Assembly (NCBI GenBank): GCA_016286055.1
Contig: JAEERW010000013.1
Span: forward strand, 24,926-88,925
Source: Bacteroidales bacterium
Lineage (GTDB): Bacteria > Bacteroidota > Bacteroidia > Bacteroidales > UBA3824
DNA length: 64,000 nt
Direction of reading: 5' to 3'
In this document: positions 21,745 through 30,559 of the stretch, one piece after another
Layout of the letters: each line of letters starts with the position of its first letter
Numbering within the stretch: the first letter of the stretch is position 1
The notes under the pieces: model-generated
The model's database searches: none
What the model was told of the DNA's origin: nothing
What the model saw: only the letters and a program-made list of their open reading frames with translations
Made by a program: the position numbers and the translations under genes

Positions 21745-24700
21745 ATGAAAAAAACAACTGTTTGGCTTATTGTGGCGATACTTGTGGCTGTGATTCCGAT
21801 TGCGGGGGCTACAAAGGCGCTACTGAAAAGATCGGTCGCTATCAACTGCGACAATCCCGAATTTGCCGAGTATGTTTCCGCCTACACCGACGGTATGCTC
21901 AGCAAGCACTCCTCTATCAAAATCCGTCTTGCCGAAGACTTTGCAAGCAATCTTTCTGAGGGCGAAGTCAATGCCGATGTGTTTGAATTTTCGCCCGATG
22001 TGTCAGGTACTTGCAAAAAAATTGACAGCCGTACTATCGAGTTTACTCCGTCGCAACCTTTGGAGAGCGGCGAGGACTATATAGGTATCCTCAAACTCGA
22101 CCGTATCGCAAATGTCAAAGACCATCTCAAAAACTTTATTTTTGGTTTTTCGGTGGTGGAACAAAACCTCAAAGTGCAAATCGACGAACAGGTTACCACC
22201 GACCGCAAAACTCTCAAAACCATTAAGGTAAACGGTACTGTAAAAACCTCCGACACCGAAAATCCCGAAAGCATCAAAAAATGCGTTTCTGCGTTTATTA
22301 ATGGCAATGAGGTGGATATCAATTGGTTAACCGACCGAGATGGCAATGCGTTCCTTTTTTCTATCGACAATATTGAGCGCACCGAAACCCTTGGTCACCT
22401 TGTTATTAAATACAATGGCAACGAAATCAACTCAAAATCCGAAGGCGAGGTAAAGTCAGAGATTCAACCGCTTAACGTGTTTAAAATTACCAAGTTAGAT
22501 GTGGTAAAAGGCGCAGAACAACGTGTGGAACTCACTTTTAGCGACCCTCTTAAAGAAAAACAAAATCTCGACGGACTTGTGCAACTTACCAACGACGACG
22601 GCGTAATCTCGTGCAAAACCAAGTGCGAGGGCAACAGCATTATCCTTTTCCCCGACAACAATGTTAAGGGCGTGGCTAAACTTTCGGTTTTCTCTGGTAT
22701 TCAAAACATTCTCAGCACCAAATACAGCGACGAGAAGATATTTAAAATAGAGTTTTCGGCACCCGACCCCGAAATCCGCACTGTTAAAAATGGCGTTATC
22801 CTTCCCGACAGCGAAAACGGTCTTATCTATCCTTTTGAGGCGGTTAACCTCAAAGCCGTTGACGTTACTATTGTTAAGGTGTTGGAACAAAATATTTTGG
22901 AATTTATTAAAAACGGAAGTCTCAATAACACATATACTTACAACCTCAAAAGCGTTGGCGTGCCGGTTTATCGCAGCACCATTCACCTTGCTAATGCCAA
23001 CGACACCGACCTTTCATCGTGGAAGCGTTATAGTCTTGATTTATCGAAACTTATACAGGCAGAACGCGGTGCTATTTACAGCATAAAAATCAGTTTCCGC
23101 AAAAGTCATCTTGCTGTTTGTGATTCGTGCGACGATGTTGACCCCGTTGACGACGAAAAAGACCTTGCTCTTAAAGACGTTAAATGGAGTCCCGATGAAT
23201 ACGAGTCGGATTGGGACTACTGCAACAGTGGCGAGGGCAGCCGTTGGGATCACGAAGACGACCCCTGCTACAAGGCTTACTACAACCCCGACCGCTATAT
23301 TTCGCAAAATATTCTTGCGTCAAACATTGGCATTATTTGCAAAAAAGACCTTAAAAACAATGTAAAGGTTTATGTAACAGATTTGAAGAGTGCAAAACCT
23401 GTTTCTGGCGCAAAGGTAGAAATCTACGGCTATCAGCAGCAGGTGCTTGCCACCAAATCTACCAACAAGAGCGGCGAGGCTGATTTTTCTGAAATCAAAA
23501 ACGCATATTTTGCCATTGCCAAAAACGGTAAAGACCGCGCTTATATCTCGTTAAATGATGGTAGTTCGTTGTCGCTCAGTAGGTTTGATGTTTCTGGAAC
23601 TCGTATGGCGGACGGTCTTAAAGGCTACATTTATGGCGAACGCGGCGTATGGCGTCCTGGCGACACTGTGCACCTCACCTGCGTTATCAAAGAAGACCCT
23701 GAATTTGCTGTTCCTGAGGGACATCCGATTGTTTTCCAAGTTAAAAATCCTGATTATCAGATTATCGAAAAACGCACTCTTACCAAAAATCCTCAGAATT
23801 TTTATGTAATAGATTTTGCTACGCAGCCCGATGCCCGCACAGGTATCTACGAGGCTTCGGTAACTTGCGGCGATGCTCGTTTTGAAAAAAATGTACGCAT
23901 CGAAACCGTTAAGCCAAACCGCCTGAAAATCGACGTTAAGTTCAACAAAGACCCCCTCACCAAATCGGGCAACCGTATCACAATCAACTCTCGATGGCTT
24001 CACGGAGCATCGGCTAAGGGTTTGAAAGTGGTGTCGGAATATTCTGCCAAATATATGCCGCTCACTTTCGATAATTGGAAGGGTTACACATTCGACAACG
24101 ACAATTACGAACTTGATTACGAGCCCACAACAGTCTACGAGGGCAATCTCGACCAAAACGGAAGCGTATCTTTTGAGCCCGAAATGGATTACAACGAAAA
24201 CGCTCCATCGCAGTTTAAGGCTGTGTTCACCACCCGCGTGTTTGAAAACGGAGGTAATTTCTCAACCGATGAAGTAACTGTAAAATGCCGTCCCTACGAT
24301 AGTTACGTGGGTGTTTGCCTCGAAAACGAAAAAGACGGCACAGTGGAAACCGATGCCGACCAAACCGTGGCTGTGGCTGTGGTTGACGCTAATGGAAAGG
24401 CGTTGGAAAAGGCTCACAAAATTGAGATGAAATTTTACAAAATGCGTTGGAGTTGGTGGTGGGAAGACGGTAACTATCAGTCAGAAAACTACGATACCTT
24501 ATTAAAAACCGAAACCAAATTCATTACCGGCAAAGGTAATTTCTCTATCCGTGTAAACTATCCCGAATGGGGACGTTACAAGGTGAAACTCACCGATGTA
24601 AACACAGGAGTAAGCGCCACAAGGGTATTCTATATGGATTGGCCCGAATCGCGCGGACGTAATCCTCAGAAGGGTCAAGGCGCAACAACAGTGCTACTTA

Positions 24701-27276
24701 CCACCGACAAGGCTAAATACAACATTGGCGAAACAGTTAAACTTACCATTCCCACTCCCGAAAACGGACGCGCCCTCGTAAGCATCGAAAGCGGCACCAA
24801 AACCATTTCGAGCGAATGGATCAATACTCAAAAAGGCGAAACCCAATACTCATTTACCGCTCAGGAAAATATGGAGCCTGGTGTGTACGCTTTTGTAACC
24901 ATTGTGCAGCCTCACTCGCAGACTATCAACGATATGCCTATCCGTATGTATGGCGTTTTGCCCATCAACATCGAAAATCCTGCCACCAAACTAAAACCCG
25001 TTATCACAATGTCGGATAATTTGGAGGCTGAAACCGATGTTAAGATTACAGTTTCGGAACAAGACAATAAACCAATGACTTACACACTTGCTGTGGTAGA
25101 CGATGGTTTGCTCGACCTTACCCGATTCAAAACACCTAATCCGTGGGACGCTTTTTATGCCCGCGAGGCTCTCGGTGTTAAAACTTGGGACATATTCGAC
25201 AATGTGATAGGCGCTTACGGCGGCAAAATTGAAAGAATTTTCAGTGTCGGCGGCGATGAATCAAATCAAATGCTCAACCCAAAGAAAGCCAATAATTTAC
25301 AGTCGGTTGCAATTTTCTTAGGACCGTTTACCATCAGCGGAGGCTCTAAAACCCACACCGTTAAACTGCCCAAATATTTTGGCTCGGTTCGCACAATGGT
25401 GGTGGCAGGCAACGGCAAGGCGTTCGGAAACGCCGAAAAAACTTCTACCGTAACCAAACCTCTTATGGTGTTTGCCACCGCTCCACGCGTGCTTGGTCCC
25501 AACGAAAAATTCAAACTCCCCGTTTCGGTTTTCACCGGCGACAATTCTATTAAAAACGTAAATGTATCAATCAAAACATACAAAGGCTTGAAGGCCACCG
25601 AATCTACTAAGACCTTGACATTCACCGAAAAAGGCGAGCAGATGCCCACATTCGACCTTGAAACCCTCTCCGACAAAGGCTTTGCAACGTTTGAAATTAC
25701 AGCCACTTCGGGCAGTCACAAGTCGGTGATGAACCTTGTGGTAGAAATCCGCGAACCCAACGCACCATCCACACAAACCATTACCAAGGCTGTTAACGCA
25801 GGCGAAACCGCCGAAATAGCATTCACGCCCATTGGCAAAGCAGGTTCCAACACAGCAGTAATCAATATTTCGTCGATAATGCCGTTGAATTTCAATAGCC
25901 GTTTGCAATACCTTGTAGGTTACCCCTACGGATGTATGGAACAGACTGTTTCTAAGGCATTTCCGCAGTTGTTCCTTGCCGATATGACCGACCTTTCTGC
26001 CGACGATAAGGCTCGTGCCGAAGACAATGTTAAAAAGGCTATCGAAAAAATCTATAAGCAGCAAGTGTCGTCGGGCGGATTCTCTTATTGGCCAAACGAG
26101 CGTTATCCCGACCTTTGGGTAACTTCTTACGCTGGTCATTTCTTGATTGAGGCGCAGAAAAAGGGTTTTGCCGTTAATGCCGACGTGCTGAAAAAATGGC
26201 AGAAATTTGAAAAAGACCAAGCGCAAAATTGGTACGGATCTAATGCCGACTCGTATCTTACTCAGGCATACCGACTTTATGTGCTTGCGCTTTCGGGCGA
26301 ACCCCTCACTTCGGCTATGAACCGCTTGAAAGAGAACTCAAACCTTTCTAACCACGCCAAATACCACCTTGCTGCGGCTTACGCTGTGGCAGGTAAGGCT
26401 AACACAGCCAAGGAGATTCTCGCAAAACAGTTTAAAACCGAGCGTTCGTTCTCTTACACCGAAACTTACTATTCGGCTATCAAGGAGCGCGCTATTGAGT
26501 TGCAAACCTACTGCGAAACCAACCAACAAGAAAAGGCTTTCGCCATTGCCAAGCAGATTGCCGACTATGTTAACTCCGACCGTTGGATGAGCACTCAAAC
26601 CACAGCATTCTCGCTTGTGGCTCTCAGTCAATATTTCAACAAGTATAAACCATCTGCCGACATAGCCTGCTCCTACACCTACAATGGCAAAACCGTTAAC
26701 GCCAACAACAACCGCGCTTTCTACACCGGCAAACTTGATGTTGACGGCACTCAGCCTCGTATCGTGAAATTCAAAAATTCGGGCAACAGCATTGTGTATG
26801 TGGAAGTTACCAACACGGGCGTACCTGCCAACGGTACCGAAGTGCCGCAATCGTCGAACCTCACTGCCAAAATGCAGTTTAAATCGGGCAACGATGTTAT
26901 CGACCCCTCGCGCATAGCACAGGGAACCGATTTCGACGCAATTGTTACCGTTACCAACACGAGTCAATATCGTGTCGACGACCTCGCCCTCACCAGCATC
27001 TTCCCCTCAGGATGGGAGATTTTGGATGTAGATGTTGAATTCCTTGACAATGACGGCAATGAAGATTACTACGGCAATGTCCGCTACATCGACAAGCGCG
27101 ACGACCGTGTGTACACATTCTTCAAACTTCAACCCGGCAACTCTATCCGCTGCCGCGTTCGTCTCAACGCCGCCTACCTTGGCGAATTCTACCTCCCCGG
27201 CATCTATTGCGAAAGCCAATACGACCACGACTACTACGTAAAAACCAAAGGAAAGAAAGTTGTGGTGGCACAATAG
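21745..27276 (+). CDS. Bacterial alpha-2-macroglobulin family protein
   Basis: 1843 residues. The N-terminus MKKTTVWLIVAILVAVIPIAGA is a signal peptide or membrane anchor without a lipobox. Successive macroglobulin (beta-sandwich) domains follow, with an acidic Cys-rich segment (CDSCDDVDPVDDEKD..., DYCNSGEG) near 455-520, the MG-type GYIYGERGVWRPGDTVHLT, and a thioester motif GCMEQ with C1397 and Q1400 ahead of the helical toroid TED domain. Family members trap proteases after bait cleavage and covalent thioester linkage, acting in the periplasm. The partner PBP1C gene often found beside such genes is absent here. It has its own promoter and a terminator at 27299-27334. Confidence 0.9.
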   Translation: MKKTTVWLIVAILVAVIPIAGATKALLKRSVAINCDNPEFAEYVSAYTDGMLSKHSSIKIRLAEDFASNLSEGEVNADVFEFSPDVSGTCKKIDSRTIEFTPSQPLESGEDYIGILKLDRIANVKDHLKNFIFGFSVVEQNLKVQIDEQVTTDRKTLKTIKVNGTVKTSDTENPESIKKCVSAFINGNEVDINWLTDRDGNAFLFSIDNIERTETLGHLVIKYNGNEINSKSEGEVKSEIQPLNVFKITKLDVVKGAEQRVELTFSDPLKEKQNLDGLVQLTNDDGVISCKTKCEGNSIILFPDNNVKGVAKLSVFSGIQNILSTKYSDEKIFKIEFSAPDPEIRTVKNGVILPDSENGLIYPFEAVNLKAVDVTIVKVLEQNILEFIKNGSLNNTYTYNLKSVGVPVYRSTIHLANANDTDLSSWKRYSLDLSKLIQAERGAIYSIKISFRKSHLAVCDSCDDVDPVDDEKDLALKDVKWSPDEYESDWDYCNSGEGSRWDHEDDPCYKAYYNPDRYISQNILASNIGIICKKDLKNNVKVYVTDLKSAKPVSGAKVEIYGYQQQVLATKSTNKSGEADFSEIKNAYFAIAKNGKDRAYISLNDGSSLSLSRFDVSGTRMADGLKGYIYGERGVWRPGDTVHLTCVIKEDPEFAVPEGHPIVFQVKNPDYQIIEKRTLTKNPQNFYVIDFATQPDARTGIYEASVTCGDARFEKNVRIETVKPNRLKIDVKFNKDPLTKSGNRITINSRWLHGASAKGLKVVSEYSAKYMPLTFDNWKGYTFDNDNYELDYEPTTVYEGNLDQNGSVSFEPEMDYNENAPSQFKAVFTTRVFENGGNFSTDEVTVKCRPYDSYVGVCLENEKDGTVETDADQTVAVAVVDANGKALEKAHKIEMKFYKMRWSWWWEDGNYQSENYDTLLKTETKFITGKGNFSIRVNYPEWGRYKVKLTDVNTGVSATRVFYMDWPESRGRNPQKGQGATTVLLTTDKAKYNIGETVKLTIPTPENGRALVSIESGTKTISSEWINTQKGETQYSFTAQENMEPGVYAFVTIVQPHSQTINDMPIRMYGVLPINIENPATKLKPVITMSDNLEAETDVKITVSEQDNKPMTYTLAVVDDGLLDLTRFKTPNPWDAFYAREALGVKTWDIFDNVIGAYGGKIERIFSVGGDESNQMLNPKKANNLQSVAIFLGPFTISGGSKTHTVKLPKYFGSVRTMVVAGNGKAFGNAEKTSTVTKPLMVFATAPRVLGPNEKFKLPVSVFTGDNSIKNVNVSIKTYKGLKATESTKTLTFTEKGEQMPTFDLETLSDKGFATFEITATSGSHKSVMNLVVEIREPNAPSTQTITKAVNAGETAEIAFTPIGKAGSNTAVINISSIMPLNFNSRLQYLVGYPYGCMEQTVSKAFPQLFLADMTDLSADDKARAEDNVKKAIEKIYKQQVSSGGFSYWPNERYPDLWVTSYAGHFLIEAQKKGFAVNADVLKKWQKFEKDQAQNWYGSNADSYLTQAYRLYVLALSGEPLTSAMNRLKENSNLSNHAKYHLAAAYAVAGKANTAKEILAKQFKTERSFSYTETYYSAIKERAIELQTYCETNQQEKAFAIAKQIADYVNSDRWMSTQTTAFSLVALSQYFNKYKPSADIACSYTYNGKTVNANNNRAFYTGKLDVDGTQPRIVKFKNSGNSIVYVEVTNTGVPANGTEVPQSSNLTAKMQFKSGNDVIDPSRIAQGTDFDAIVTVTNTSQYRVDDLALTSIFPSGWEILDVDVEFLDNDGNEDYYGNVRYIDKRDDRVYTFFKLQPGNSIRCRVRLNAAYLGEFYLPGIYCESQYDHDYYVKTKGKKVVVAQ

Positions 27277-27298
27277 AGACGTGCCTCGATTAGTAATA

Positions 27299-27334
27299 AA
27301 AAAGGCTTCCAATTTATTTTGGAAGCCTTTTTTT
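27299..27334. terminator. Bidirectional terminator
   Basis: AAGGCTTCCAA and TTGGAAGCCTT form a perfect 11-bp stem with a 6-nt loop; T run on plus and A run before it. It separates the converging macroglobulin and GH114-like genes. Confidence 0.9.
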
Positions 27335-27349
27335 AATTATACAATAATA

Positions 27350-28351
27350 CTAATCCTCATCTTCATAATACTCAAAAGCATCGATAATATCCAAATAAAC
27401 ACCATCGTAGCGGGCATCAAGTATTTTGGGAAGATATTGGTTAAGAATAATATCTTGCCATGAAGAAATCCAGTATTTAACCTTGTAATTGCCATCCCAA
27501 TCGGGGTTTTCCTCATCTAGAAATTCGGGTGGATTATTTTTCCAATCGCTTTGCCAATAAAAACGATAGTCCTCCGCTTCTCCTATCGACATATAGCAAA
27601 TCACCATACGTTTGCCGCCGTTTTTCTTTTGGCGCATGCGGTCTACATCCTCAGCGGTAAAAGCATTGTTATCATAAAAAAAGAGGTCGGTGATCAAAAC
27701 ATCAAAATTAGTATTGCAAACAGCCGAAATAAAAGCGTCTTTGGATGCAAAATCGCTCAGTTCAAGAATATAAAGAAAATTTTTAGCATCTTTGAGCGAT
27801 TTAATATCATCAGCATTTTCGTTTTCGGGAGAATAATTAGGAATCACATTCAAATTACGCTCAATAGCCTGATACGACAAATAGCCAGCCTCAGCATTTT
27901 TTTTGCGAGAATCCTTGATTTTGTCATCGCTGCTACAATAATCGGTGCAGAGAATAACATTTCCCTTTGCCTTAGAACGATCCAAATAGGCACGGAGCCA
28001 TTCGGTATCGAAGTTTGACGTTGCTTTGTTGTCGGATGGCGAACCATAGAAAATATCCTCCTGACCATGACCGTCAATAGCAGCGAGATACTGTTCGGCA
28101 AGAGGAGAATCAGGTTCGTCGCCAGTAGTCACAAGTTGGATACCATTCTGAGGAATCACAGCGAAACCAGGTAGTGCAGCCTTGCCCTTTTTGCTGATAG
28201 AGGTTACAAAATCGCGCATAAAGCCACGATAATCGTCCGACGACTTAGCAGAAGGAGTATCATCGATGTCGGAATAGGTTTCGTCATTTTCGTCCTTCCC
28301 GCACGATGAAAACAGGAATAGGACTGTTAAAACTGATAGAATCTTTCTCAT
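27350..28351 (-). CDS. GH114/TM1410-like lipoprotein (endo-alpha-1,4-polygalactosaminidase family)
   Basis: 333 residues. Lipobox FLFSSC with Cys17 and an acidic linker (DENDETYSDIDD). The core shows family features: VLITDLFFYD, MVICYMSIGEAEDYRFYW, WISSWQDIIL and YDGVYLDIIDAFEYY. This is the TIM-barrel family that includes TM1410 and GH114; some members degrade galactosaminogalactan, others are uncharacterised. It is anchored in the envelope. It is monocistronic, converging with the macroglobulin gene. Confidence 0.8.
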   Translation of the reverse strand: MRKILSVLTVLFLFSSCGKDENDETYSDIDDTPSAKSSDDYRGFMRDFVTSISKKGKAALPGFAVIPQNGIQLVTTGDEPDSPLAEQYLAAIDGHGQEDIFYGSPSDNKATSNFDTEWLRAYLDRSKAKGNVILCTDYCSSDDKIKDSRKKNAEAGYLSYQAIERNLNVIPNYSPENENADDIKSLKDAKNFLYILELSDFASKDAFISAVCNTNFDVLITDLFFYDNNAFTAEDVDRMRQKKNGGKRMVICYMSIGEAEDYRFYWQSDWKNNPPEFLDEENPDWDGNYKVKYWISSWQDIILNQYLPKILDARYDGVYLDIIDAFEYYEDED

Positions 28352-28498
28352 AAAAAAAAACTTTTATTAAATACCAAGTAAAACGCATACAGGCATAGAA
28401 AATTGCTTTACAACAAAATTAAGTGAGTATGATAAAATGCCATTAATCAGTTCTTTGTAAAAAAAACATAAAAAAGTGTAAAAAAATAGCGCAGAAAG

Positions 28499-28529
28499 TT
28501 TGCAGTTACAAAAATTACCTATACATTTG
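28499..28529 (+). promoter_or_regulatory. Promoter of the tRNA-Val cluster
   Basis: TTTG at 28499-28502 and TACATTTG at 28522-28529 with a 19-bp spacer, 32 bp before the first tRNA. Confidence 0.75.
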
Positions 28530-28561
28530 CAGCGCAAAAAGCAAAAAACGTTCTTTTTAAC

Positions 28562-28636
28562 GGGAGTATAGCTCAGCTGGTTCAGAGCATCTGCCTTACA
28601 AGCAGAGGGTCATAGGTTCGAATCCTGTTACTCCCA
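28562..28636 (+). tRNA. tRNA-Val (UAC), copy 1
   Basis: 75-nt cloverleaf. Acceptor GGGAGTA/TACTCCC, anticodon loop CTTACAA with anticodon TAC, T-loop TTCGAAT. Genomic CCA follows in this copy only, probably by chance. Confidence 0.97.
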
Positions 28637-28704
28637 CCAAATAATTGGAAGTAGAAAATTCATAATTGGAAACTTACAATCAATAATTAAAACCGTCAAT
28701 CAAC

Positions 28705-28779
28705 GGGAGTATAGCTCAGCTGGTTCAGAGCATCTGCCTTACAAGCAGAGGGTCATAGGTTCGAATCCTGTTACTCCCA
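28705..28779 (+). tRNA. tRNA-Val (UAC), copy 2
   Basis: Identical to copy 1 over 75 nt; starts 143 bp after it. The spacer is also duplicated with small changes. Confidence 0.97.
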
Positions 28780-28846
28780 CTAAAATATTGGAAGTAGATA
28801 ATTCAAAATTGGAAACTTACAATTGAAATTAAAACCGTTAGACAAC

Positions 28847-28921
28847 GGGAGTATAGCTCAGCTGGTTCAGAGCATCTGCCTTACAAGCAGAGGGTCATAG
28901 GTTCGAATCCTGTTACTCCCA
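28847..28921 (+). tRNA. tRNA-Val (UAC), copy 3
   Basis: Identical to copies 1 and 2; starts 142 bp after copy 2. Confidence 0.97.
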
Positions 28922-28957
28922 CTTTTTCTCAAATTCTTAAAATTTAAAGTTGTTGGC

Positions 28958-28994
28958 CTGATGCTCGTAGTGAATACGAGCATTAGGTTTTTTT
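28958..28994. terminator. Terminator after the tRNA-Val cluster
   Basis: ATGCTCGTA pairs perfectly with TACGAGCAT around GTGAA, extended by CCT/AGG pairing with bulges, then six T. It may also serve the converging flotillin gene. Confidence 0.8.
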
Positions 28995-29020
28995 ATGCGG
29001 GAATGTTTAGTTTGGAATAA

Positions 29021-30451
29021 TTAGTCCTGCTCCTTCTTTTCCTCGTCGTAAGTTGATGGAATAGCATCTTCCGACTCAAGAATATCCTCCTTTGTAAGCT
29101 GGTTGCCCGATTCATCCATTTTGGCAAAACTCTGACGCATAAGGGTGTCGGCTTGTTTGTTCTTGATGTCGGTGTAATCTTTGATAGAAAGATTGCCGTC
29201 GAGGAAAGCCGAAGCCATAGCTTTTTGAACCTTTTCTTCGGCGAGGATAAGTTCGGCACGAGCTTCTTCGGCCATAGCCTTAGCGCGCACAGATTTAAGT
29301 CCTGCGCCCACATCGTTGCCCACCTTAATATCCGAAACGTCGACAGAAAGAATCTCGAATGCCGAACTTTCATGAAGGTTGGCATTTTCAACCTTGTCGG
29401 CAACAAGATAAGGGTTTTGTAATATTTCGTTATGACTTTTAGCGAGACCAATCTGTGTGGCAAGACCCTCGTTAACACGAGCAAGCACGGTTTCTTCGCT
29501 CACACCACCAATGATGTTTTTGATATGCGAACGAATAGTAACTTTCACTTTCATAGTGATTTCAACACCATCGCGAGCCACACCACGCACACCATCGGTT
29601 TCCACCACACGAGGAGTAATAGCTGATTTAACCGACTCTACCACATCAAGGTTAGAAAGGTCAATAGCGGCAATATCCTTAAACTCGAAATCGGGCAGGC
29701 TAGCTTTCTTGGCTGAAATATAGGCTTCGATAGTCTTTTCGAGGTTACCACCAGCCAAATAGTGCTCTTTAAGGTCGTTGAGCGAAATGCTGAAACCAGA
29801 GTTGTCGGCCACAATCTTAGCCTTAATAAGGTCGATAACATTTACGCCAGCAAGGTAATAAGCGGCAAGTTCGGTAACATCTACATTTATTTTGGCGTTT
29901 TTAGCCATTATAAGCGCATGAATAATAGCAGTAACGTCAACCTTGGCAAGATACTGCTGAGCCATCTCCTCAACCGAAATTTTAAGTTTTGCGTTACCTG
30001 CGCGGATAAGGGTGTCAACCACCACATTGATATCCACACCTGCAAGATAGTGGTCGCAAAGCTGTTTTGGATCGAGGCTAAGGTGGGCGTTTTGTGCCTT
30101 AACAAGCAAGTAAAGAATTTTTGACTGAGGAATATTCTGCCATTTCATCTTGATAAGCAAAAACCACGACACCCGCACTTTTGACAATCGAGCCTGAAAC
30201 CATAGTTTCAACGGTACCAATGCTATAAAAAAGTAGACCACCGACGCAGCTATCACCAATGCAATAAGCACCACCAAAATTGTGTCCCACACACTACCTT
30301 CTGCAGAAAGAGTTGGGTTTTCGCTCACATCATCAGTTACTAGTTCCGAAATCTGAATATCCTGATAGCGGTCTTCATTGTCGTTGATAGTACACGACTG
30401 AACAAATAACAGCGTGAAAATCAAACATATAGTATAAATAAATTTAGTCAT
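29021..30451 (-). CDS. FloA-type flotillin with lipoprotein-like N-terminus and expanded 32-residue repeats
   Basis: 476 residues. The signal MTKFIYTICLIFTLLFVQSC has a possible lipobox (Cys20), then a 35-residue linker and a membrane segment TILVVLIALVIAASVVYFFIALVPLKLWF as in FloA. Residues 115-275 are about five repeats with exact 32-residue period (L148, L180, K212, Y244): LI.A.NA.L.I.....L...YLAGVDV...I.A. Usual FloA proteins have two to three. The SPFH-like part (about 277-390) has GVARDGVEITMKVKVTI, GGVSEETVLARVNEGL and FEILSVDVSDIKVGNDVGA, then an Ala/Glu-rich coiled coil. Flotillins scaffold membrane microdomains. It is third of three co-oriented genes; its own -7 box lies at 30499-30492. 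Confidence 0.85.
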   Translation of the reverse strand: MTKFIYTICLIFTLLFVQSCTINDNEDRYQDIQISELVTDDVSENPTLSAEGSVWDTILVVLIALVIAASVVYFFIALVPLKLWFQARLSKVRVSWFLLIKMKWQNIPQSKILYLLVKAQNAHLSLDPKQLCDHYLAGVDINVVVDTLIRAGNAKLKISVEEMAQQYLAKVDVTAIIHALIMAKNAKINVDVTELAAYYLAGVNVIDLIKAKIVADNSGFSISLNDLKEHYLAGGNLEKTIEAYISAKKASLPDFEFKDIAAIDLSNLDVVESVKSAITPRVVETDGVRGVARDGVEITMKVKVTIRSHIKNIIGGVSEETVLARVNEGLATQIGLAKSHNEILQNPYLVADKVENANLHESSAFEILSVDVSDIKVGNDVGAGLKSVRAKAMAEEARAELILAEEKVQKAMASAFLDGNLSIKDYTDIKNKQADTLMRQSFAKMDESGNQLTKEDILESEDAIPSTYDEEKKEQD

Positions 30452-30491
30452 CTTGCACTAATTTTGAGTAGTATATTAATCAATTAAGTCA

Positions 30492-30499
30492 CAAATATA
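30492..30499 (-). promoter_or_regulatory. Candidate -7 box of the flotillin gene
   Basis: TATATTTG on the minus strand, 41 bp before the ATG at 30451, inside the 108-bp gap after the divergent flotillin gene; no clear -33. Confidence 0.4.
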
Positions 30500-30559
30500 T
30501 ATATAATTTACTTTACTAATAGTAATTTACTATATTTTTTTTAGCAAATATAATAAAAT

